Shown here one piece after another: positions 23,463-34,361 of a stretch of 64,000 bases of DNA. The notes under the pieces are model-generated. The model did no database searches. It was given only the letters and a program-made list of their open reading frames with translations, and was not told the DNA's origin. The position numbers and the translations under genes are program-made. The DNA comes from Tetraselmis striata (Eukaryota > Chlorophyta > Chlorodendrophyceae > Chlorodendrales > Chlorodendraceae). Each line of letters starts with the position of its first letter. The first letter of the stretch is position 1. The stretch spans positions 52,580 to 116,579 of the forward strand of contig VCJN01003129.1 in assembly GCA_006384855.1 (NCBI GenBank), in the 5' to 3' direction.

Positions 23463-24100
23463 AGCATTAAACTAACAATGATGTGCCGGTCACATCGGAA
23501 GACGCCACCGGGTTACTCGGCCAGGCGGGAAAACACCCACGGGTGATGGCCGAATCATGAGTTGTGACGGTCACACCGCCTTGGGTGGAGTCAGCGGTGG
23601 CGTGCCGGGGTGCGCCGCGCGCCACGCCGGCAGTCGAGCGACACGCAAGGCGAGGACGCGCCAGTTCCTGGAGCAGCTCGGGCGGCTGTTACCACTGCCC
23701 TCGCCAGAACTGAATAGCTCCTCGCCGCTGTCGAGCATGACCCAATCGACCACACCGTCAGCTAGGTGCCTACCGTCAGGAGCTACTAATGTCCACCAAG
23801 ACTGACTAGGCCATAAAGGCACTACAACTCTAGCGACCGCGCGATCAGACTTCAGCTTGCGCATAACTCGGCCAATGCAGCTAAATGGAGCATTAATCCA
23901 GTTGTTCACATTCTCGCCCTAGAAGTGGCGTCACTGAAAGCATCGACGCCTTCGCATCCAGGGCACTAGAACCGTGAGTAGAATCTCGGTACTTGATGGC
24001 TCATATCAGATGCGAACCGCTCAATATGGCGAGTGCCCCACTTCACGCTGAGGCGCCGAAAACACTTGGGCAACACTTGCTAGTCGTCTTTGTCGAGCAT

Positions 24101-25571
24101 CTAAGAGATCTCGTCAGAGCCCGGATTCTCCTCTCGGGAGGCCCACACAATAGAGAGTGACGCTCCCAAGGAGAGACATAGGAGGTAGACTTGTTGAGCT
24201 ACAGAGTTCAGTGACAGGCTCGAGCGTGAGCCGTGCTGGCAAACTGGTAGCATACCTTTCTTATCTACCTGGACCTGCACTCGTTTGCCTGCGATCAGGT
24301 GTGACAGGGACTTCAGGACAAAGAGTAGACCTCGAGCCTCACGGTGTGTCGAGGACTCTACACGTTCCCACGGAAGGAAGAAGCCGTAAGCTTTCGCGAC
24401 GGGGTCGGAGCTGCCATCTGTCGGTCTGGCCAGGCCGCCCCAACCGATGCCCGAGGCATCACATTCCAGAAAAACGGACAGCTTGCTATCCAAGTCAGGT
24501 ACGATGCGTCCAGTTAACTGCTCCTAGATACTCGGGACCAAAACTGTCGCTCCTCACGGGATTCCTCAGAGAAAGCAACGTGATGACCCGACCGTTCAGC
24601 TTGAGCAATGTTGGCATACAGACCTCTGGAAAATAGCCGAGAAACTGGGCCCAACGCTAGCCCCATGGAAGTCAATTTCCCCGTACAGATGGCTAGGGAC
24701 TTGATTGTGTGGCGTTTGCGGTGGCCATGCAGCAAGGACTGGATATCGAGCTGAAGGGCATCCCATCGCTTCTGAGGAACAGAGAAGGTGCCAGCCACAG
24801 TGTCCAGATCAAACCCCGGGTGGGTGATGGTGGGGCTGGGGTTCAGACTGGATTTTTTTGAAGTTGATGTTGACATGAGCGCGCTCAACATCGGCCAACA
24901 CTTGCTGAGTAGTCAAATGTGCCGTTCTGACAGAGCTAGAGATGAACAGCCAGTCATCCAGGTAGCAGAGCATCCAAATGCCCCTACTACTGCGCCAGTG
25001 TCACACCAGAACTCCCATGACCTTAGAAAAACAGCGGGGGGCATCGGATAGCCCAAAACACAGAACCCGCCAAGTATAGAATTTTCCTCTCCACTCGAAC
25101 CCACTGTAAGGGGCAGCTGAGTCATGGAGGCGGACATGATAATAGCCTTGAGTCAGGTCCATACTGGTCAGCATGTCACCGGGATTCACCTTGTTTGACA
25201 ACTTAGATAACGACTCCATTTTGAAAGGAGTGTGAACCAAACGCTTGCTTGTTGACATGACGCTGGTCACAGTTCAGTCTGAGACTACCATGGGGTTTAG
25301 GAACCACACCCAAGGGATTCAGGACCACAGGACGCACAGATTCTTCTCTGATATGGCCCAGCGGCAACAGCAGAGCGATCTGCCCATCAATAAAATCAGG
25401 GTGCTGAAGAGGAGAAGGGTGATTTGATAGATGGCTAGATGGAGCGGGTCCATCATCCCAGTTCATACGGTAGCCATGCCTGACCCACTCTCTGACCTGA
25501 CTGTCTCTGAATGAGTCAATGATGCTGTCCCAAAATTGCCTGCCTTTACGGATAACACCGGCAGAATCCAC
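24101..25571 (-). pseudogene. Reverse transcriptase / RNase H of the DIRS-like element, broken
   Basis: Read on the minus strand from 25571, an N-terminal part ends in LGVVPKPHGSLRLNCDQRHV. A frame change near 25225-25240 leads to the catalytic core MDLTQGYYHVRLHD (motif A) and FGLSDAPRCFSKVM (motif B). An in-frame TGA at 25001-25003 is followed in the same frame by YLDDWLF (motif C, about 24945-24965). Another frame change falls in the seven-A run near 24860. The RNase H part follows (24101-24493), with ECDASGIGWGG. Order and motifs are typical. The gene is inactive as it stands. Confidence 0.8.
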
Positions 25572-26070
25572 AGGAGAATTGACGTCCAGTGCCGGCTCAT
25601 GAGGAAGCTCAAAATAAGCTGACGTTTAAACTGTCACAAAATGCCAACGCCACAGACAGCGTCATAGTGGTCAGCAAGCAGTTTGGATGATTGCTGCCTG
25701 AATCAAACATGGAGTTTGAAATCGAAATTGTATGTAACTGAAAATAACAGGATTTTCAGATAAATATCGCTTCGTCACATCGGGAGATATGAACCGACAC
25801 ACAGGGTGGGAAATCGCCAACCAACTTATGAAAAGTTGCAGAGGCAACTGCCAGGGGCAGCACATGATAGCAGGGGCTATCATATGTATTACACACGAGG
25901 TATATCTCAGAGATATAGTACCAACAGGTGCTTCCCCCTGAGGGGAATCAGAGCTGCCACGACAAGAGCCTGTGCTCAGCTCCCGGAGGAGGGCTAACAG
26001 TTGCCCGGAGGCCGAACTGCAGCTACGTACACGAAACACCATCACTGGACATGCCAGGAGGATTGCAGAC

Positions 26071-27138
26071 TTTACATCTTCAGCGACGTGCACACGGGCA
26101 GTCCCTACTCAAGTGACCCTTCCTCTAGCAACGGTAACATGTGATGTCCGCAGCAGAAGACCGACTAGGCGGAGTCCTCTCCTCACGACGGCCGCCCTCC
26201 CTCCGGTTGTCGCTCCCACGGCGAGACGACTCAGGCTTGCGAGAAGAGGAAGCTGGCCTCGCGCGCGAAGAAGAAGAGGAAGGTTTCTTGGCCTTGACCC
26301 TCTCAATCGCCTTCTTCAGCTCCTTGTTGTCCGCCGAGCCCTTCTCGCCGAGCGGGTCCACTGCATCAAACTCCATGGCAACCTCCTCGCCGTACTCGTG
26401 CTCCACATGAAGCTTCTTGGCACGCTTGTTGATCCGAAGAGCCACAGTGGTACACAACGCCAGAGCCGCGGTAATCGCCTTGACCAGCTCCGCAGACGAA
26501 GCCGGAGAGGAAGCAGGAAGATCGGTGCCGTCCTCTACCAAGTCACGCAGAGGCTCCTCCGCCGGTGCCAAAAGGTCCTGGATCTTGAAGATATCGTCTA
26601 GGTCGCGTTGAAGAATTCGCGCATCAGCGGTATGGCGGCGGTGAACCTTACCATCTTTGTCGAGCCAGCCATCCTCGGGTGCGTTGATGGTGCGAGACGG
26701 CACTTCCGCAGCCGGGGGTTGAGTTGGCCTCTTGCCCGCCTTGCGATCGTAGTCGGCGTCCCCTTGCGCAACGCGTTTCGAAGCTGAAGCTGAAGTGGAC
26801 GGGCGGACCGCTCGACGACGCGACCGCCTACCTAAGCTCTGAAATCTCACGTTCGATACGGAGTAGAGATGCAGAGGTATCAGCTACTGCCTGTCTAGCG
26901 GCGACGAGTGGGGGGGGACTCAGGTACCTCGTTAGCAGGTGGAGTATCACCACCTAGGACAGTGGGATGATTTTCGCGCGTAACGAGTTGCTCACGAAGA
27001 GCTTTGCGAGACCCAATTAACTCGTTCCAAACGAGTTCAAAGCTGTCCACCGCTAAAACAGGGACGAGAAAGCACGGCGACAGCACCACGAGCGAGACAA
27101 AGAGCCACGCCCAAGACGGGCTCGCGAAGCAAGCCATG
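26071..27138 (-). pseudogene. Gag-like protein of the DIRS-like element with a stop inside its zinc knuckle
   Basis: The best frame (26125-26850) is polar and ends in a Ser/Arg-rich region followed by a CCHC knuckle: CYRC, then TAG at 26125-26127, then RKGHLSRDC. With the TAG counted as one residue the spacing is exactly CX2CX4HX4C. The frame then closes after a few residues near 26071. Upstream, another frame (26895-27138, starting MACFASPSWAWLF) probably supplies the N-terminus, and a frameshift near 26830 separates them. Gag would bind the element RNA. The assignment rests on the knuckle and position. Confidence 0.6.
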
Positions 27139-27233
27139 GTGAGTGCCGGGATCACACACACGACACAGAACGCAGCAGAAATTTGAAATTCGGAGTTGAA
27201 GATAAAACGAAAATGTACCAGTCCAATACAATA

Positions 27234-27432
27234 TAGTCGGGTGCCTTCCAACAACTGAAGGCGCTCCCGATCCGCGGCCGCCCTTTATACTCGGAAGATA
27301 GAGGGCGCCGCCGGACTGGCGCCGGCCGGTCCAGGCGGACCGGGCCGGCAGGGTCGTCACATAACCCTGACGCCGCTGCGAAAACCAGGGTTTCCTAGGT
27401 CGTTCCTCCAAAGGAAACCGCCCTACAGTTTT
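27234..27432 (-). repeat. 5' terminal direct repeat of the DIRS-like element
   Basis: Partner of 21980-22179 (see there). It begins TAGTCGGGTGCC and ends CCCTACAGTTTT. The element's coding strand is minus, so this is its upstream end. Confidence 0.85.
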
Positions 27433-27719
27433 TTACATCAGAGCTTTTACCTATGCATATTTGGTCGCTGATGTACATATGGGCAAACTGCCGAAGGCGA
27501 TCGGGGAATCACCCGAAAAAGCACTACAGTACCGGTACCCTTGGGGGGGCTCCCTCGGCCTCTGCCGCCTTCGCGCCATTGTAGTCCGTAACGTAGTCGT
27601 CACAGTTGTCACCTCGAGTTGACAGCACGGTTCCCCCCTCCCCCCTTGCGCCCGCCCCTTCCATCCCCCCCCCCCCCCCCCCCCCCCCCCTGGTGCTTTA
27701 CACTTGCCCTTCCTGCAGT

Positions 27720-30700
27720 ATGGCTAAGGTGGCGGGACCCAGCATAAGGACAACCGCTCCCGGCGGCGTGGCGGCGGGGCGGGTGGAGAAGCGGCGCACA
27801 CATCGGCCGGCTGTCGCTCACCCTGCAACCGGCGGCAATGACGACGCCGCGTTGGTGCTGGGCAACGTGGTAGCGGTCGGCGGCGAGGCGGCGGCAGCCG
27901 CCGTGGGTGGTGCTGGTCCGCAGGAAGATGCGACCTGCGCCAACGGCGTGACCAGTGTGGCTGTGCATTACACAGCGCTACCGAGGCAACCCCCCCCCCC
28001 CCCCCCTTTCCCGGCCCCCACACACTCTTCCAGTTCTGCTTATAATAGGTTATTCGTGCTGTCCCTCACGCACAGGCCGTCCATTCACCTACGCAATCTT
28101 TGGCCAGGTGTTGCATACCCCTGATACCTCGTTCGCAATCAGGGCCAGCAAGGAGCGTCTGGAGGCGATGCTATTCCAGTGGCTGGACTGGCACAGCGAG
28201 CAGCAGACACAGGCATGTTACCCCCCCCCCCCCCCCCCCCCCCCCCGCAAACCCTCCCACGACGCAGCCCACTGCTCTCAATCCTGCAGCTGAGCTATAC
28301 ACCAGCGTGGCGCGCAGGGAGTGGACAGATCGGCTGTCCGAGCTGATCGGCCAGCTTCATGCGGGTGTGCAGGCGGAGAGCGCCACGGCGGAGCGGCTGA
28401 GCGGCGAGCTGGAGGTGTTTGGCGGCAATGGCGGCGTTGGTGGGCTGCGGGTGTGGGCGGACCGCCCGCGCTGCAGGCAGGTGCTGTCGGGCGGCGCCAG
28501 CGGCAGTGTCGAGACAACATTCGACTATGAGGCGCGTTTCAAGGTGGGAGGCAGGGGGCGTACCGACCCCCGCTCTGGGCTGCCGCCCCCCCCCCCCCCC
28601 CCTCCCTTTCTCTCACGTGCACCACCCTCAACATGTGCCCGCCCTATCCACGCACGCAGGTGCCTCAGTACGACCGCGCGTGCGTGTCGCTGACTGCCCT
28701 GGCTGCTGGTAGTAGCAGCCAGCCGACCAAGCAGGGCAACCGCTGCTTTAACTGCGGCAGCTACGGGTGCCCCCCCTCCCCGTGAACCCCCTTGCCTCCA
28801 AACTTTTCTGGCTGCCACCTCACATGTGAATCCACATAACGCACCCCCCTATGCCATTGTCAGCCACGCCATGAACAAGTGCACGCAGGCCAGGGATCGC
28901 GATCGCATCACCTCGTCGCGCCAGGCAGCGGGCTTTAGTGCGCCCCCCCCCCCCCCCCCCCCCACTCTCTCAGCACACACACACACACACACACACACAT
29001 CAAACCCCCAGCCTTGACCTTGCTTAATGGACATTGCATATGTAGCATTCCCGGATTCCTGGCGTCTGTGCCCCCCCCTCTCTTTCCCAGGGGCTGGCTG
29101 GCAGTGCCATAATAGCGCCTTTCTGATGGCGCAAGCAAGGTGCTAGGGTCCTAGCGCTTGAATCCCATTGCATCCCCCCTTGCCGCGGCAGGCACGGGCG
29201 GGCCCAACACGCCATCGCGCTACTTCCTGGCCAGCGCCGCCAGCGAGTTTGCGGATGTGGTGCCTGGTGCGCGGCCCACCTTGCCCGCCTCCCCCCCCCC
29301 CCCCCCCCCCCCCGCTCTCTCCCACCCACCGCCTTGGTTCTGCTTCAGGGGTGGTAGCCACCACGGGTGGTGCTGCAGCCCTCTGCAGCAAATCATTGGA
29401 ACCCCCGGCCCCCTGTACTACGCACCCCATAAGGAGTATCTGCACATCAGCAGTGCCACGCACGGCCCGGCATTGCACCAGTGAGGCGGTCAGCACATCC
29501 GCCAGCCTTAAGTCCCGCATCGATTAGTGTTGGCTGTTGGCGTAATGCGAATGTTCCTCCCCCCCCCCCCCCCCTCCTTGCGCCCTTTCCCAACCCGGGA
29601 GCAGAATGCTGACAGAAATGCCAAGGCAGAATGCCGATACTGCTCTGGCCATGTTTACGTAGGCATGATATTCAGATTGTTCTGGCCCCTACTTTGGGCG
29701 GGTACGTATTGCGGGAAGCCAATGGGAGGGGGGGGGTCCAGCTGCTGAAGCTAGGGTGGGTGGTGGCGCTGACTGCGAGCCGGTGAAATGGCTGCAGGCG
29801 AACTTAGCGCAGAGACGCGTGCTGCGCTTGGCATCGGGGCCGCGGACCCGCCGCCGTGGCTGCCACGTATGAGGCTGCTGGGGCTGCCGCCTGGCTGGAG
29901 CGGCAACGCAGCTGCCAGACGCGCGGCGGGCGGCGAGGAGGATTTTGTCATTTTTGACGGCGAGGGGGAGGCGGCGCAGGTGGGGCGCAGCGGCGTCCCC
30001 CCCCCCCCCCCCCCCCCTCTCTTACACACAAAATACACCGCACATTATGGAGCGGCCTGGCTGCCGGGTTGTCCCCTGGTTGGCGCAGTTTTCCTAGTAG
30101 TGTCCCCCTCACCAGCTGCTCTTTCTTCCGTTGCAGACGGTGCCGATGACGGAGGGCGGCAGCAATGGCGCGTCGATAAGGTGCCCCCCCCCCCCCCCCC
30201 CCCTCCCCCGGACTTTTTCACACTCAGTTTGTTCCACTGCAGTCTGTCACATCATACCATGTACATATGCATGCACAAGCGCTGTCGTGCCGTGCCATGA
30301 CAGTTCTCCATGGCGCTGCGGCCAATCGGTGTCAGTCACCGCCAGATTGACCCCCCCCTCCCTTCGGGTCGCACTGGCATTGCCCTCTGCCGGTCTTGCA
30401 GCATCCGCCTTGCCGGCATCAATGCCGAGGTTCCTGCGGGGACTGCGGTGGAGGTTGCGCGCTGGGCGGATGCGCTGGCGCGGCACCCAGGGTCCGAAGG
30501 TGAGAGTGGGGTGCGGGGGAGGAGGGAGGGGTAGCTGCCATGGCAACAGTGTGTCCTCAGGCCATTGTGCTTACTACCAGCTGCTCCTTTGCCGATACAT
30601 AGCCTAAAACCGGCTCGCAAGCTGATAGACCCGCTGTTGATTGTGGCCGGGCGCAGACGTTCAGTTTCACCGCAAGTTCAGGGAGCTGCAGGCCAGCATT

Positions 30701-30838
30701 GCGGCGGCGACTGCAGAGGAGGGCCGTGCGGGCGAGGGGGTGGCCGCGGGGGTCGCGCCTTCCCCACCTGGGGGGCAGCCCGGGCCACCACTGGCGAGAT
30801 CTCACTCGGCGCCTGGCGCCCCGCGGAAGTTTTTCTGA
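27720..30838 (+). CDS. ZCCHC8-like zinc-knuckle/PSP-domain protein
   Basis: ZCCHC8 is the scaffold of the nuclear exosome targeting (NEXT) complex, which feeds unwanted RNAs to the exosome. The knuckle CFNCGSYG / HAMNKC (CX2CX4HX4C) is split by an intron between exons 28660-28766 and 28864-28937 and is followed by DRDRITSSRQ, as in ZCCHC8. Exon 29192-29266 has SRYF...EFADVVPG, and exon 29798-29979 continues in phase with LSAETRAALGIG, DPPPWLPRMRLLGLPPGW, the PSP domain. Later exons are 30137-30180, 30402-30499 (AGINAEVPAG) and 30657-30838, ending with TGA. Earlier exons are 27720-about 27988 (first ATG 27720), 28076-about 28213 and 28290-28543, and their borders are less certain (possible GC donors). 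Almost every intron carries a poly(C) tract. The family call is strong, the N-terminus weak. Confidence 0.8.
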
Positions 30839-31225
30839 TCGTTGCGGGAGGGGGGCATTCTGTAGTTGCTATCTGGGCAGGACATGCTGACGTGTGGCTT
30901 GAGGGTGGGCACACGCGAGGCGCACCGTGTAATGCCCGGCCGGATAAATTCCAGACATGCCGATGCTGCACGCAGAAAACTGCACAACCATCGCAAGGTT
31001 ACGGTTTGATTGGGCGCATGAGGGCACAGGGCATTTGCTGGCAGCAGTCAGATGGAAGATGCACACTTTTTACGTTTACAAGTAGTCAGCTACGATGGGT
31101 GTCTCATTCGTTGCCTTCCACCTGTGCTTCCGCATTCAAAAATACGCGCTAGAACGGTGTTGGGGGGGGGGGGGGAGGGGGGGGGCTAAAATGGCCGCAG
31201 CCGTGTGTAGCGCTTCTACTGTACT
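30839..31225. other. Intergenic, mostly the left end of the cystatin inverted duplication
   Basis: No gene. From about 30950 the sequence matches, in reverse complement, the region ending near 34632 (CATGCCGATGCTGC against GCAGCATTGGCATG). A poly(G) run at about 31159-31187 corresponds to the poly(C) run at 34396-34443 in the other arm. Confidence 0.6.
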
Positions 31226-31873
31226 CTATTCTGCCTTGTACTGCAGGCTCGTTATTTGCATCACCGCGTTGGCGCCAAGCGGCTGGTACACCACGGCGGT
31301 GCCACTTCCCAGCCCGGGAAGGGCGACCTCCAAGTAGTAGTTTGTTCCGGCCACAACCTGCGTGCAGGCGGCGGTCACCTCGAACGCCTGGTTGGCCAGT
31401 CCCAGGGACGCCAGTACGAACTCGGCGGCGGCCTGCACGTCGGCGTCGTCGGCAGGGTCCTCCTGCTGCGTCCAGCCACCCGTCAGCCCGGCCGGCCCGG
31501 GGCAGACGCTGTCGCCGACGGCGGGGGTCACGGTAGGCTCATCAGCAGATGCTGTAATGCCCTCGTCGTCGGTTTTATTGGCGGGGAAGATCACCGGGCT
31601 GATGCTGAACGGGAAGAGGTTGATCGGCGTGGGGAGCGTGGCGTCGGGGCAGTCGACCTCCCAGGGTCGGATGCAGCTGGATGTGGAGCTGCACCACACT
31701 TGGCCGGCGGACGCCCTGCAGCCATTCTCGTCGACGTCGTTGCCGACCAGCAGCGACGCCGTGGTGGGAGTCGGATCGGTGGTACCCGTCAACACGCGTC
31801 CGGTGGCGAGGCCGGTAAAGGAGAGCAGGAGCAGCAGGGCAATCGGGGCGCAGCGGCGGTGGGCGCGGGCCAT
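31226..31873 (-). CDS. Secreted cystatin-like cysteine protease inhibitor (copy 1)
   Basis: The ATG at 31873-31871 gives 215 residues. Residues 1-25 form a signal peptide (APIALLLLLSFTGLATG), so the product is secreted or vacuolar. A short Cys motif, WCSSTSSCIRPWEVDC, follows at residues 60-75, known from many algal secreted proteins. The C-terminal domain (about 125-215) fits a family I25 cystatin: GGW near its start (132-134), a helix (VQAAAEFVLASLGLANQAF) and the inhibitory loop QVVAG (172-176, consensus QxVxG), then the strand NYYLEV. It would block papain-like proteases. It is a single exon. Its twin at 33711-34361 is about 90% alike and divergently oriented. Confident as to fold; target unknown. 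Confidence 0.8.
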   Translation of the reverse strand: MARAHRRCAPIALLLLLSFTGLATGRVLTGTTDPTPTTASLLVGNDVDENGCRASAGQVWCSSTSSCIRPWEVDCPDATLPTPINLFPFSISPVIFPANKTDDEGITASADEPTVTPAVGDSVCPGPAGLTGGWTQQEDPADDADVQAAAEFVLASLGLANQAFEVTAACTQVVAGTNYYLEVALPGLGSGTAVVYQPLGANAVMQITSLQYKAE

Positions 31874-32134
31874 GGTGGTGGCTGCACGGTTGTCGAGTGG
31901 CCAAGCTGGCAAAAGGGGGCGAATTCAATTTAGCGGCGACTGACGGCTGTTGCTGGGAGCGTGAGGGAGCGGTGCGCGGAGCGGAACCGACGCGAACACG
32001 GGGTGCTTGCGACAGTGGCGGTGCCGGTTGGTCTTGCTGACGCGCCGAGGGTTTATGTCGGGGCTGCGGTAGTGCCGGTGTAGGTGAGCTCGACAGGTTA
32101 CGACTACTATGCTGGGATGTGCGTCGGCGGCAGC

Positions 32135-32143
32135 CTTTATATA
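32135..32143 (-). promoter_or_regulatory. TATA box of cystatin-like copy 1
   Basis: TATATAAAG on the minus strand, followed by GCTGCCGCCGACGCACAT. It lies about 262 bases upstream of the ATG. The same arrangement (TATAAAGG, then CCACCGCTGACGCACAT) precedes copy 2 at a similar distance, so the promoter was duplicated with the gene. Confidence 0.7.
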
Positions 32144-32170
32144 CAAGCGGTCTACTGGGCGGTTTTCGAT

Positions 32171-33429
32171 GGACCGAGAGCCGGCAAGACGTTGCCTACT
32201 GTCCGTGCTGCTGGTCGCCCCCTCTGGGAAGGCACACCATCAGACGACGATACCGTCGCTGATGATTTCCGATGTCGCCTTCTGCTGCTAGCTCATGTAA
32301 TTTGTATAAAGGCATCTTTCGCGGATGTGGCGAACGAACGTGATAGTTCACGTTATATCGTTAATTTGTATACCGTCGCTACAGGAACAGGGTAAGGATT
32401 AAGGATTACCTGGTACCAATAATGGGTTTTTGTGTTGATTTTCTAATTCTGGGGAACTGCCCTTTTTGTAATTCACACCAGTACCAGGCAGGGTCCATCA
32501 GGGGTAAGTAGGAACGAAGTAGCGACGACTAACTACACGAGCTAGCAGCAGAAGGCGATATCAGCAGGAAATCACCAAAAAAAAAGGACAATTAGAAAGG
32601 TCAAGTAGGGACTAACTAGTGCTGGCTTACATCATACACGCAGGAGTACCGTAGGTAGTGTTGGAGCGTGTTGCAGCAGGCGCAGCAAGGAGTACCCTGT
32701 ACCTGCTGGTCTGCCAGCGATGTAGCGACCCGGGTGGTGAGACTTTGCCGCCACAGGCCGTACAGGTACGGACGGTAGTGCTGCGCGGTGACTACCGATG
32801 CGCCATCATTTTGTACGCCTATTTAGGCCAGCAGTATGGAAGTATCGACAGTAATACTTTGGTCGTCGGTTCGGATATCGCATGGCAGCCACCGACTAGA
32901 TATGGATGCGCGCTACATAGCGACTACCCTGTACCTGTACCGCTGCATCACTCGTCCATCGCGCCTCGTGCGGGATGCAGGCCGCTTTTGGATCACAACT
33001 CGTTGAGGTAAACTGCGCCCTCTTTTAAAGTATGAAACTGTTTTGGAATGCGGAAATATTAGGCACATGCTTTGATGTTTTAATTAATACTGCTTTATCG
33101 GCGGATTTGTCCCTGGGCTGTTTTGTAATTCACGCAGGTCGCTACGACCAGTATGAACGACCGCGCAAGTTTTGCATGACGATGGCGCAATGTAATCCTT
33201 ACGCTTGCTGAATCGCGACTAGTCGCGATTCCCACCGGCTCGATATCAAATGTATCATCGACGAGGCCTAAATAGGCATTGATGCAAGTGCTCTCGCGCG
33301 CCAACTCGCCAAGCAACCCGCAGCATGCACGACGCGGCGCGTCGCAGGCAAGGGCATCGTTCCTGTCAGTAGGCGACGTCCCTGGGACGCGAGGGCGACC
33401 AGCCGGACCAACAGCCGACAGGTGGTGTC
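32171..33429. other. Spacer between the divergent cystatin-like genes
   Basis: About 1.26 kb with no convincing gene. It is less GC-rich in places and has GTAC-rich words. Regulatory sites for the two promoters may lie here but none can be named. Confidence 0.5.
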
Positions 33430-33454
33430 TGCCACACAACCAGCAGGCCGGTTG

Positions 33455-33460
33455 TATAAA
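33455..33460 (+). promoter_or_regulatory. TATA box of cystatin-like copy 2
   Basis: TATAAA followed by GGCCACCGCTGACGCACAT, about 255 bases before the ATG, conserved with copy 1. Confidence 0.7.
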
Positions 33461-33710
33461 GGCCACCGCTGACGCACATTCCACCATATCAGCACCGTTG
33501 CCGAGTGCAATCAGACCACAACCACCGTAGCACATACACACAACCGCTCGGCGCCCCGGCAGAAACATAACACCGCCACGTACTACCGCTGCAATAAAGA
33601 TCATCGCACTGCTTCCGCTGCACGCGCCACACCCTCACGCTTCCAGTAACAGCCGTTGGCCATCCGTGCAGCGAATTCGGAAACCACTCGAAAACCGCGC
33701 AGCCACCATA

Positions 33711-34361
33711 ATGGCGGGTGCACATCGCCGCAGCACCGCGTTCGCCCTGCTGCTCCTGCTCTCCTTCGCTGGCGTCGCCACCGGACGCCTGCTGACGTGG
33801 TCCACCGAGCCGACGCCCTCAGCGACGTCGTCGCTGCTGGTCGGCGACGACATGGACGAGAATGGCTGCAGGGCGTCTGCCGGCCAAGTATGGTGCAGCT
33901 CCACATCCAGCTGCATCCGACCCTGGGAGGTCGACTGCCCCGACGCCACGCTCCCCACGCCGACCAACCAAATCCGTTTCAGCACCGGCCCGGCTATCCT
34001 GCCCACCAATACCACTGACGACGAGGGCATTACAGCCACCGCTGTGGAGCCCGCCGTGACCCCCGCCACCGGCGACAGCGTCTGCCCCGGACCGGCCGGA
34101 CTGATGGGTGGTTGGACGCAGCAGGAGGACCCTGCCAACGACGCCGACGTGCAGGCCGCCGCCAAGTTCGTGTTGGCGTCCCTGGGACTGGCCAACCAGG
34201 CGTTTGAGGTGACCGTCGCTTGCACGGAGGTTGTGGCCGGAACCAACTACTACCTGGAGGTCACCCTTCCCGGGCTGGGAAGTGGCACCGCTGTGGTGTA
34301 CCAGCCGCTTGGCGCCAACGCGGCGATGCAGATCACAAGCCTACAGTACAAGGCGAAATAG
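33711..34361 (+). CDS. Secreted cystatin-like cysteine protease inhibitor (copy 2)
   Basis: The ATG at 33711 opens 216 codons to a stop at 34361. Layout is as in copy 1: signal peptide (FALLLLLSFAGVATG), the WCSSTSSCIRPWEVDC motif, then a cystatin domain with GGWTQQEDPANDADVQAAA. The inhibitory loop reads EVVAG instead of QVVAG: the Gln of QxVxG, the most conserved position of the family, is replaced by Glu. Other differences cluster in the linker between the two parts. Both copies keep full-length frames, so both are probably functional, possibly against different proteases. A poly(C) tract (34396-34443) lies 35 bases after the stop. Confidence 0.8.
   Translation: MAGAHRRSTAFALLLLLSFAGVATGRLLTWSTEPTPSATSSLLVGDDMDENGCRASAGQVWCSSTSSCIRPWEVDCPDATLPTPTNQIRFSTGPAILPTNTTDDEGITATAVEPAVTPATGDSVCPGPAGLMGGWTQQEDPANDADVQAAAKFVLASLGLANQAFEVTVACTEVVAGTNYYLEVTLPGLGSGTAVVYQPLGANAAMQITSLQYKAK

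Larger units (their letters stand above)
21980..27432 (-). mobile_element. DIRS/Ngaro-like tyrosine-recombinase retrotransposon
   Basis: Direct repeats of about 200 bases at 21980-22179 and 27234-27432 (shared TCGGGTGCCTTCCAACAACT, ending CCTACAGTTTT) enclose, on the minus strand, a gag-like ORF, a reverse transcriptase/RNase H and a tyrosine recombinase in that order. This order, with a recombinase in place of an integrase, defines DIRS-type elements, which insert without target duplication. All three ORFs are damaged. The left repeat runs directly into the 46-bp repeat at 22194-22239. Confidence 0.8.
30950..32170 (-). repeat. Left arm of an inverted duplication with a cystatin-like gene
   Basis: This arm contains a 3' flank, a cystatin-like gene (31226-31873, minus), its 5' leader and a TATA box (32135-32143). 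It matches 33430-34632 in reverse complement with scattered differences. The two arms face each other head to head across about 1.26 kb. Confidence 0.75.

Noticed and set aside
21980..27432. Classic LTR retrotransposon
   Set aside because: No integrase; a tyrosine recombinase is present instead, and the direct repeats do not begin and end with TG..CA.
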